Assembly: GCF_030864355.1 (NCBI RefSeq)
Contig: NC_083393.1
Location: 3,348,001-3,412,000 of the forward strand
Reading direction: 5' to 3'
DNA: 64,000 nt
Source of the DNA: Cutaneotrichosporon cavernicola
Lineage: Eukaryota > Basidiomycota > Tremellomycetes > Trichosporonales > Trichosporonaceae
A model generated the notes under the pieces. That model was not told the DNA's origin. It did no database searches and saw only the letters and a program-made list of their open reading frames with translations. Positions 11,667 through 20,722 of this stretch are shown here, piece by piece. The translations under genes were made by a program, and so were the position numbers. Position 1 is the stretch's first letter. Each line of letters starts with the position of its first letter.

Positions 11667-12510
11667 TTAGCGGGAAACGATGCCGTCGAAGCGCTGCTTG
11701 AACCACGCAACGGTCTGCTCGGGCTTGACCTTGTGGGTAGCACCAATGCGGCCAATCTTGGCCTTGCGGCGGGCAACACGCATACCGGGGCGGCCCATGA
11801 TGGTGTAGAAGTCCATGCCGAAAATGCCGATTCCGGGGTCGTACTTGATGCCAAGGTCGATGTGCTCGTCGATACCGAAGCCAAAGTTGCCGGTGGCGGA
11901 GAAGTTACGGCGGCGGAGCTCGTACTCCTTGACCTTGAGAGCGCGCTCAAGGACCTCCTCGGCCTTGGGGCCACGGATGGTGACGTGCACGGCAATCTTC
12001 TCGTTACGACGAATCGAGAACGAGCGGACAGTGTAGCGCGCCTTCGAGGTCACGGGGGTCTGACCAGTGAGCTGCTCGAGCACCTTGGCGGCACGGGTGA
12101 GACGGTCACCGGACTCGCCGACCGAGATGTCTGGTGTTAGCCAAGTTTCGAGTGTGCGCGAAACAGCGCAATAAACGCACTGATGACGAGCTTCTCGATG
12201 CGGAGCTCCTTCATCGGGTTGACGGCGGTCTTAGCGTCGGCCTGGGGTGAGTAAGACGTTCAAAAGTTGATAGCTAGTCGCCCGAGATTGCGCCGCTCTG
12301 CGCGCGTCTGCAGTCTTCTCGTCCCTCCCGAGCTTTCCTCATTCCTGCCCTCACGTGCAAAGACAACGCCCACTTGGGTAGGTCTGCCTTCTCCGTGCCA
12401 GCCTCTCCATGCTCTCGCCCCCTTCCCGCTCGCAGCTCCATCCCGTCTCCAGTTGACGACTCGGACGACTAGAGTGTCTCGCGATACACGCGCGCGAAAT
12501 AACGTACCAT
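11667..12510 (-). CDS. RPL11: Large ribosomal subunit protein uL5 (RPL11)
   Basis: This is 60S ribosomal protein L11, which binds 5S rRNA together with L5 in the central protuberance. Coding exons are 12508-12510 (only the ATG), 12181-12241 and 11667-12130, giving 175 aa. The introns are 266 nt (12242-12507) and 50 nt (12131-12180). The spliced protein reads [18 protein letters not shown], followed by the family signature [20 protein letters not shown] and later [20 protein letters not shown]. The start codon lies in a 10-nt exon (12508-12517), because a further 5'-UTR intron at 12518-12573 has a GTGAGT donor and CTAACTCACAG acceptor. The long first intron shows no clear snoRNA boxes. Length and sequence match the eukaryotic family almost throughout. 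Very firm call. Confidence 0.96.
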
Positions 12511-12517
12511 TTTGAAT

Positions 12518-12573
12518 CTGTGAGTTAGTCAAGTGTTCGACGACGACGAGGATGTGCGTGCAGGCGTACTCAC
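12518..12573 (-). other. 5'-UTR intron of RPL11
   Basis: This 56-nt stretch begins GTGAGT and ends CTAACTCACAG on the minus strand, directly before the seven UTR bases that precede the RPL11 ATG. Together with the coding intron on the other side it isolates the start codon in a 10-nt exon. The upstream UTR exon boundary is at 12574. Confidence 0.7.
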
Positions 12574-13518
12574 TGTTCTTGAGGGGTTGGAAGTGTACCA
12601 AATCGCTGGGCTAGTCTCCAAGCGTGGCCGTCAGCCAGCCAGCCGGCCTAGGCCAAAAGCATCCGTCTGTCACAGGAAGGTTTTGATTCCGTGTCGTCGG
12701 AGCATCTAACGCCGATAGTTTCGATTGTTGCGATTATTGGGAAATACTGACAGGTATATCCTGATTCCCACTCGTGCCTGGCTAAATTGAATATCCTGCC
12801 ATGTTGGCTTTGGTGAGTGAGTGGCATGTTCCGCAAATTCACTAAGCAACTTGTTCCGCTCTCATCAACTGCGAATACAGGAATCCGAGGACATGTAGAG
12901 CTTGTCTGACGTACAACTCCACAGCTATGCACACTAACGCACGTATGTCACCCACAACCTCACACGACGACAGCTTTTGGTTGCCCCATTACCCGATCAT
13001 GGCGGTCCGGGACCACGGGCAGAATCCGAATCCGAGAACGAACTGGCTGATAGCTGATAGGACGTGCAGTAGGCGCGATCAGACTGCAAACAGGTCAGAG
13101 TTAATGACGACAACATCACTTTTACCGACATGCCGATAATAAAGAGCGGAGTTTATACTCCGTTGAGAGTAGCTTTATGACTGGTTCTCTAATTCTCTAG
13201 TTGCTGGTGAATCAGGGGGGGATGACTATTCTTTAGGCTTAATCAGGCACCGGCACAACTAACCGAGTGTGCCAACTCAGACTCAGGGAACACCCCACGG
13301 GACATATCGCCCAAGTGGGCTCGTACTTGGTCCATATCATGTATCATGGGAGCCAACCATCCACTACTTACCCCGCCCGTACTTGCTTGCTACATATCCA
13401 AGCTCTGTCGACGTGCTCCTGCTCTCTTCTTCTCTATCTCTTATCTTGCCCTCGTCACCAGCACAAGCGCCTCACCAGCAACACCTAACCCCCACTTCAC
13501 CCTCCCACCACCCCTCCC
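12574..13518. other. Intergenic region between RPL11 and the F-box-like gene
   Basis: This holds the divergent promoters of RPL11 (minus) and the gene starting at 13519 (plus). No coding frame could be supported. The last 150 bases are C/T-rich, as expected of a leader in this genome. Confidence 0.5.
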
Positions 13519-14607
13519 ATGCCCGACGGATCCCTCATGTTCCACCTACCCGCTCCCATGCCGGTGGCGACTCCAAAACCCCCACCAGTTACCCCTTTCC
13601 GCCTAGACGACCTCGCATTCGAGCTGCAAGAAATCATCCTCGACTTTGCGGCCGACCTCCCCGTCTCGTCCCTCTGTGCAGCAGTTCGCGTCTGTACCGA
13701 CTGGCATGCTCGATTCGTTACCCCCCTCTACGCTTCTCTGTCAATCAGCAAGGCTGACCGCGAACAAGTCTTGGCCGGCCTCGGAATCGACTACCTCAGC
13801 CCAACGGCGCTCGAGGCGCGTGCCTCTGAAGCAGGAGGCGTTGCGGCCTATGCCGCGGGATCCAACCGCAAAGTGGCGGCACTGGCTCACGTCAAATCTC
13901 TGAGCGTCTTGGATTCTGCAGCAGCCACAAGCCTAGTCGAGGCACTGCTTATGCACGGCGAGGTTTTGCAAGTCGAGGAACTACACTTGGGTTCTCAGCT
14001 GTTCCGATACCTAGTGAACAGTGTAGCATGTTTCGGGCGCCCGCGCAGTGGTAGCGCTTTTGTTGGTGAAGCTCTAGTGTCGCGCCTCCATCCTCGCCGG
14101 CTACGTATCGACTTTCCACCATCCCGAGGGGCGGCGGGTACATTTGATCCGGTGCTTCTGGCGCGCGTTACAGCGGTTCTGGTGGGCGATTGGAAGCCTG
14201 ATATCGTAGACTATCATGGCGTCGGTTCCAACCTCCCGCTGGCGCTTGGTCCCCTCAACAGGATACACTACACGAACGCGTGCACGCCTTTTGATGACGT
14301 ATGGGAAGAAGAGGAGGACGTGGCTGGTGGTGGGTGTCGCGCTCACGCGCTCGTGCGCATGCACCTCCGCCGCACGTTTGGGCAAAGCGCCCGTAGCGAT
14401 ATCCTTGAAGCTATTGCCGAAGCTGCCGACCCGACCGACGACGACGACGTCGACCCAGACCTAGTGCCCGACCCTGCGACTACCAAGGTTGAGTACCATG
14501 GTGTGCCATGTATTGCCGCGGCCGACCGAGAGGCTTTCCTCGACAAGACGTTTGCCCACTGGGCCACAGATGTTGATGTCGCGGAGCACGTAGCGTTCTT
14601 CCCGTAG
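13519..14607 (+). CDS. F-box-like hypothetical protein (362 aa)
   Basis: This is a single-exon gene with an ATG at 13519. Residues about 30-75 (LAFELQEIILDFAADLP, then CAAVRVCTDWHARFVTPLY) resemble the degenerate F-box-like helices common in basidiomycete hypothetical proteins. These would recruit SKP1 for ubiquitin ligation. The remainder has weak alternating Leu/Val segments, an acidic patch near residues 255-262 (EEEEDV) and another near residues 310-318 (DDDD). It has no zinc-binding or transmembrane segments. The F-box reading is inference from the helix pattern, and the target-binding part is unrecognisable. Confidence 0.65.
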   Translation: MPDGSLMFHLPAPMPVATPKPPPVTPFRLDDLAFELQEIILDFAADLPVSSLCAAVRVCTDWHARFVTPLYASLSISKADREQVLAGLGIDYLSPTALEARASEAGGVAAYAAGSNRKVAALAHVKSLSVLDSAAATSLVEALLMHGEVLQVEELHLGSQLFRYLVNSVACFGRPRSGSAFVGEALVSRLHPRRLRIDFPPSRGAAGTFDPVLLARVTAVLVGDWKPDIVDYHGVGSNLPLALGPLNRIHYTNACTPFDDVWEEEEDVAGGGCRAHALVRMHLRRTFGQSARSDILEAIAEAADPTDDDDVDPDLVPDPATTKVEYHGVPCIAAADREAFLDKTFAHWATDVDVAEHVAFFP

Positions 14608-15698
14608 TCCATAGTCGACTGTAATATCTCACACCCAGGTTGGCTTAGTATACAGTAGCTCGGGCCCGTTGTATATTGTACTTTGCTCTATCTAGCATGC
14701 ACCGTTTCTCGTTTATGACTTCTTGGAGTAGTATGTCGGGAGCAATCGACTAGGGGATGGATAGATTGTAGATTGTATGACGCAAGTATTGGGCGGAAGG
14801 GAACGAGTGGGTGCATCCCCAGGCCCCACCCAGGGTTGTGGAGAACATGCGAATTGCCATAAGCCGCAAGGTCTTGGATCAAATGGGCTCAAGGGGACTA
14901 GTGGGTACTCTTGGCATTGGCTCCAACTTGGCTGTCAAACTAACAAGCTGCCAAGCTGGCAACAGGACGCGTTGTTGTTATAGCAGGATCGCAGGAACAG
15001 GTTGTATTGTATAGGGTAAAAGGTGACGAACGGTAGTACTGTATCGGCAGACAGCTGCGGTTTAGGCAAACCTGAATAGCAAACATGTTTGAAGGCATAA
15101 CAGGTCCCAACTGCTGCGGAGAAGGGCAATGACTCTACCTAGCTGTCTCACTTGTTCACTCTTTGACACACCTTGTCTTCACACTCATTCCCACTTCCTC
15201 CTCGGTCACCTTGTTATATTCCCCAACACCTTGCATTCAACTTGACACCACCATCCACCTCACTACTTTTGCCCGGTTGCCAGTTCACTCTTGACGGCTC
15301 GCGTCATTCTCACCCAAAGTCAACGAATCGACTGCGAGAGCTGCCGAAGGGTCGTTGCACAGGCCGCCTTGTTCTTGCAAGGGCCAAGGACCACCGTCAT
15401 TGCAATCGGAAACGGTCCTAATTAAACCCAGTGGCAGACCAGCACAAGTGGAATCTAGATCTCTAGAATGGGACTTGATTCGCTTAGTCCAAAATCTCTA
15501 TTAGGGATGGGGGATCGACGTCGTCACAGTCGTTGGGGAACGTCATTGCGTCACTCTTCTAGTTCCACTTACTCTCCATACTCTACAAAACGTCGTCAAC
15601 CAACCATCTCTCAAAACAACTCTTCTTACGCTTTATCAACCTTTTCTTCATCAAAAGATATCCCATCCACAGCCTTCCTCACTTCAAACATCTATACC
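14608..15698. other. Intergenic region and probable leader of the IST2 homologue
   Basis: This is 1.1 kb with no supportable gene. The final 230 bases are open in frame with the next gene from an ATG at 15468, but they are rich in C/T and in AAA, TCA and TCT codons unlike the neighbouring coding sequence. I treat them as 5' leader. Confidence 0.45.
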
Positions 15699-18383
15699 AT
15701 GGACCCCGCCGACTTTCACAAGACAATCCCAGCCCCAAAAATCACTCCAATCTATGACGCAACCGACTCGCTTGCCAGGTCACCCACACGATCCACGTTC
15801 TCTGGTCAGCATGTAGCGTCACCAGCCTCGTTTGGCTCCCCAGGTGGCGACACCCCCCTGTCTCCAGGCAACATCCACTCGCCCAGCAAGTCGGTGAGCA
15901 CCAACCTCTCCCCCCCGCCACGCCAGTCAATGGATAGGCCCCTCCCCAAGGTTCCTTCCGACACCCCGTCGGGTAGCGACAGCGACAGAGGCAAGGGCCT
16001 CGGCCTCGGCCTTGGTAACATTGGCGGTCACCAGGAGGGCGTCGGAACCGGCGCAGGTGCAGACGACTCCAACGACTCCAACCCCTTCCACGTCGATCTT
16101 GTCATTCCCTACGACATCTCACTTCGGGGAGCAGAGCGCCGCGAAGCCCTGTATGACGCCCAGGGCGGTTACTCGCGTCTGCTCGCGGCGCTCGAGAGCA
16201 TTGGTGGACTCCGCATCGCTTGCCGCCCCGGCCGCGGCGGTAAGGGTGCCGAGGACGTTTGGGTCTTCGTCGGCGCCAGCGACGCCAAGATTTCCGAGCT
16301 GGCTGAGATGGAGAGGTGAGTTTTCCCAGGTGCTTCTTCCAACTAACCTCAGGGTGATCGACAAGGCGTATGGTATGATTGTGCCTAAGAAGATTGAGGC
16401 CGTGTCGCCAGCCACCCGCCTCCGTCTGCTGTATGACCTCCTCACCTCCCCGGGCATCCAGGATGGCCTCGGCATCACTCCCGGAGAGGGCGAGTGGACT
16501 CGAGTCAAGTCGATCATGGCCCTTCACGATGAGGCCACCGACAACAAGTGGGTGGAGCGCTGGTCGGTCGGCGGCGACTGGCAAATTGGCCTCCTCAGAG
16601 GCCTGGATCAGAAGGACGAGGACGTTCTGAGCTACAACGTGAGTCACCCCTCTAGATTCTACTGACAGCAGCAACCCCCGCCTGTCAGACTGTACTTCAA
16701 CTACCTCTCGACCTATACCATGTCGCTCATGCCGCTATGCGCCATCTCAGTCGCTTTCTGGCTCTTCACTCCGCCCGACAGCTTCCCGCCGCTGTACGCC
16801 TTTGCCCTCGCCATCTACTCGACCGTTTTCATCGCCGGATGGCGTGTCCGCGAGAAGAAGCTCGCGGTGCGCTGGGGTACGCGTGGCTGCGAGACGCGCC
16901 GTGTTGGCCGGATGCGTCCGCAGTACGTCATCAACGAGAAGGTCATGAGCCTCGACCAGCCTCACCACAAGGCAGACCTTGTTTGCGACGGAAAGATGAT
17001 CGCCTCGGTCCCCATTGTACTTCTCTGTGGTGCTCTCCTCGGCTGCGTCCTCCTGAGCATCTTCATGCTCGAGGCGTTCATTTCCCAGCTGTGGCATGGC
17101 CCCGGCAAGGCCGTCATCGGTTTCGTCCCGACGATCCTGTTCTCAGGCGTCGTGCCCCAGGTCATTGCCGCGGCCGCTCAGGTCAGCGGTAAACTCGTGA
17201 ACTGGGAGGACCACCGGACTTGGATCAGCGCCACCAAGTCTCTCACGGCCAAGACATTTGCCATGAACTGCATCGTCGCTTACCTTGGCCTCTATCTGTC
17301 TTCGTGAGTCTGCCATACCATTTGAACTAACGCCAGCTATGTATACCTTCCTTTCGGCCCTTACATCATGGGCTACATCCAGAAACTCCTGTTCCACTAC
17401 CAGGGCCCTGCAGATGACAAGTTTGCGGCAACGCAACAGCTCGCGTCCGCCCGGTCAAAGGTCAACGCTGGCCGTCTCCGCGCGCAGGTCTTTGCCTGTA
17501 AGCTTATGATGACATATAGTAGCTGACCGCAGACACCGTTACGAACCAGGTGATCGGTGCGTTCCTTGAGACCGGCCTTCCATTCATCCTCCGCTATGTC
17601 AACGACGTCCGCAGTGGCAAGGTCGCCGTGATGGACATTTTCAAGGGCGGCAAAAAGGATGACGAGAAGGCTACCGCTGGCGGGCAGGATGTCGAGAAGC
17701 GTTTCCTCGACAAGGTGGAGCACGAGCTTGCGCTGCCCGAGTACAACATCTTTGTCGACTACGCCGAGATGGTGACTCAGTTTGGTTACGTTGTTATTTG
17801 GAGCATTGTGTGGCCGATTGCGCCCGTCTTCGCCCTCATCAACAACTACTTTGAGCTGCGCAGCGACGCCGTCAAGATCAGCAAGCACGTGAGGCGCCCG
17901 CTTGGTGACCGCGTCGAGACGATCGGTACTTGGATGGACGCCCTCGGGATTATAGCGTGGATGGGCGCGTGGACGAGCGCGACGCTCATCGAGCTCTTCC
18001 GCCCCCGCCAGTCTCTCCTGGGTGTTCGCAAGACGGTCGCCAACTTCCTGGCCTCGCACGACGTCGCACCGACATTCCACCAGGTCATTCCGACTCTGAT
18101 CCCCGTCGCGTTCTACGCCCTCGCCGCCTCGCACGGCTACCTCGTCCTTCGCGCGATCGTCAACGGCGTCGCTGAGCGTGTGTTCTGGCGCGGCTCGCCC
18201 GAAGAGCTGGCCGAGGAGCAAGCGCGCAGCAACCTGTCCAAGACGGGCGTCGAGGATGTCATTGACGCCCATGAGGACGCACAGCAGAAGGTGAACTACA
18301 CGTTCCCGGCCGGCGACGCCACGTTCTGGGACGGCGGGAAGGGCGGTGCCGAGGAGATTGTGCGTCTCCATAAGGCCGAGTAA
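15699..18383 (+). CDS. IST2: Anoctamin/TMEM16-family membrane protein (IST2 homologue)
   Basis: This is a fungal TMEM16 protein. In yeast, Ist2 tethers cortical ER to the plasma membrane; some fungal members scramble lipids. Five exons, 15699-16315, 16353-16638, 16672-17303, 17337-17497 and 17533-18383, have introns of 37, 33, 33 and 35 nt and give 848 aa. A disordered Ser/Pro-rich N-terminus (about 130 aa) precedes the cytosolic anoctamin fold (NPFHVDLVIPYD). The membrane domain begins at LYFNYLSTYTMSLMPLCAIS. Later segments include YNIFVDYAEMVTQFGYVV and PVFALINNYFELRSDAVKI, conserved in the family around the Ca2+/lipid pathway. An upstream in-frame ATG at 15468 would add 77 residues of leader-like composition, so I prefer 15699 (ACCATGG). 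The acceptor at 16671 has an alternative three bases upstream. The family call is firm; the IST2 name is by fungal orthology. Confidence 0.88.
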
Positions 18384-19020
18384 GAGTAAGAAGCTTTATG
18401 ACATTCAACGAATTTTCAAGTACTCTGCGTTGGTTTACACCATTTGCCCATGCAACTATACACGCTTTGAGGGATCGTGGGGTTCAGAGCAATGGTGTTC
18501 GGGTCGGGGCCGCTGTGGAGGGGCGAGATCCTGTCCAACTCGGAACGTCGGGGCCAGCCGGTAGCGAGCAGCTGTAGCATTCAATTAATTGCATTGAGCA
18601 GCTTCCTGACATGACAAAGGCAGTGCTTTACATGTTGTCCATGTCTCGGGCATAGAGTCGTGGAGTTTGCACAGCAACTGGTCAGCATGGTCAGCTGCTC
18701 TTGAGGATTGAGGGCTGTTGATTAAGCGCCAGACGTACACGTGACCGACCCGAGATTCGAACAGCTGCCCAGCAGTTGATTAGGTTCCTGTTCCTGTTCT
18801 TTGACTATTGACTCGACCTGCCTTGGTGACTGACGAACCGCGAACCGGCTGGCTTATCAGTGACCTTTCCGCACATCACGACCTCTCCATCCAACCTCTC
18901 CTCCTCTTGTCCTCTTGTCTTCTTGTCCTCTCCATCTCTCTCTCTCTCTCTCTCTTTCTCCTCCCCTCTCCGCTTCTCTGCTTCTCCTCCCCACCTCCCC
19001 ACCTCCACCACTACCTCACC
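18384..19020. other. Intergenic region upstream of NPT1
   Basis: This is 637 bp containing the IST2-homologue 3' flank and the NPT1 promoter. The last about 120 bases are strongly C/T-rich (TCTC runs at about 18935-18960), typical of leaders here. A tRNA-like TTCGAAT core at 18755 was examined and rejected. Confidence 0.5.
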
Positions 19021-20526
19021 ATGACCGACCACGACGCCTGGGCAGTCCCCGCAGACCAGCTCGACTTGCCCTTCAGCATCCTCGACACGGACCTGTACAA
19101 GCTCACAATGCAGAACGCCGTGCTCAAGCACTTTCCCGACGCCCACGCCGTTATCAAGTTTACGAACCGCGCGCCGGGGATGCGGTTTAGTAGAGAGTGC
19201 TTTGACTGGATCCAAACGAGAGTTAATCGTGAGTGCGCGTCAATGTACACACACATACTTTCCTCTCCCCCAATTCGCCTCCCTCACCTCATCCAAACCC
19301 CGCCCCACACCGGCCTGCCGCACTCCCTTTGGTCGCGGCGGACGCACTCGCACTCGGCGTCGCTCACACCCAGACCTCGGAACCCTCCGCCTCACCACCG
19401 AAGAACGCCGCCGCCTAGCCTCGGCATGCCCCTACTTCCCCACGTCCTACCTCGATTTCCTAGCGTCCACCACTCTCCACCCTCAGGAACAGGTCAAGCT
19501 CTCCTTCCATGAAGGCGAGGACGGAAACGGCGAAATCAGCGTCCACATCCAAGGCCTGTGGCGCGAGTGTATCCTTTACGAGGTGCCCATCATGGCGATC
19601 AGTGCGTCCTAGCTTAACTGAGGCTGATATAGTCTCGGAAGGATACTTCAAGTTTGTCGATACGGATTGGAGTGCCGAGGGCCAGTTCGGTGAGTCTAGT
19701 CTCCCTTGAATGTCTAGCTAACCCAGACCTGGCAATGGAGAAAGCGCGCACCCTCCTCGCAAACAACATTGTCTTCTCCGAGTTTGGGACCCGCCGCCGC
19801 CGCTCGTTCGCCGTACATGATGAGGTCATGCGCGGTCTCGTCGCCGGTGCGGCCGAGCATAATGGTGGAGGAGCACTGAGTGGAACAAGCAACGTTTACC
19901 TCGCCCTCAAGTACGGTATTCCGCCAAGTGGGACGATTGCGCACGAGTGGATCATGGCCATCGGCGCGACGGGCGGTTATGAGCACGCAAACGCTCGCGC
20001 CATGGACATGTGGACCGACGTCTACCCCCCGTCTCCCGGTGGACCGCCGCTCATCATGCTCACAGACACGTATACTGCCGCCGTGTTCTTTGCCGACTTT
20101 GTGGCGGATCCCCAGAGGGCTAAGAAGTGGAATGCGTTGAGGCAGGACTCTGGCGACCCGTTCGAGTTTGTGCGTCATGCCAAGGCCGCATGGGAGGAGG
20201 TGCATCGTCTCACTGGCGCGTCTGGGGGTGCGTTAGAGGGCAAGCGCGTCGTGTTTAGCGACAGCTTGGACGTGCAGCGCGCTATCGATTTACAGCGCGG
20301 GTGTGACGAGATTGGGCTCGCGGCGGCCTTTGGTATCGGGACACACTTTACCAACGATTTCCGCAAGACTTCGAATCCCGCCTTGCCGAGTAAGGCACTC
20401 AACATGGTTATCAAGCTCAGCGTGATTGACGGGCGCGATTGCGTCAAGCTGTCCGACGACAAGGGCAAGCACACGGGTGTTCCCGCCGAGGTGGAGCGCG
20501 CACAGCGTGCGCTGGGGCTGATCTAG
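19021..20526 (+). CDS. NPT1: Nicotinate phosphoribosyltransferase
   Basis: It converts nicotinate and PRPP to nicotinate mononucleotide in the Preiss-Handler NAD+ salvage pathway. Four exons, 19021-19228, 19374-19601, 19633-19689 and 19727-20526, have introns of 145, 31 and 37 nt. They give 430 aa, against about 429 in yeast. Signatures include LDTDLYKLTMQ near the N-terminus, KFVDTDWSAEGQFDLAMEKAR across two junctions, SEFGTRRRRSF, the substrate loop with the conserved histidine in PPSGTIAHEWIM, and LRQDSGDPFEF. The first intron is long for this genome and its acceptor is set by frame and by the following LTTEERRRLASACPYF. It converges with the PPR gene at a distance of 196 bp. Firm call. 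Confidence 0.93.
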
Positions 20527-20722
20527 ACTTTATATAGACGTGGCCGAGAATACTGCTGCATGCAATTGCAATGATGAGGGGTTGCTGTGATGTCTATGTT
20601 GGCTGTGATCATGATGCGGGGTGCAAGCAAAAAGGTTGTGGTTGATCATGACTTTGTGCTCTCCTCGTCTCTCCTCTCCCACCTCCTCTTCTCCATCTCT
20701 CCTTCTCCTTCTTCTGCTTTCC

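Noticed and set aside
12242..12507. Possible snoRNA in the long RPL11 intron
   Set aside because: No convincing C (RTGATGA) and D (CTGA) box pair, and no ACA box with hairpins, could be seen.
15468..15698. N-terminal extension of the IST2 homologue from the ATG at 15468
   Set aside because: Codon use and C/T richness match 5' leaders here; the ATG at 15699 has a better context.
18740..18790. tRNA-like TTCGAAT core on the minus strand
   Set aside because: The flanking bases do not form a T stem, and no D arm or acceptor stem is visible.
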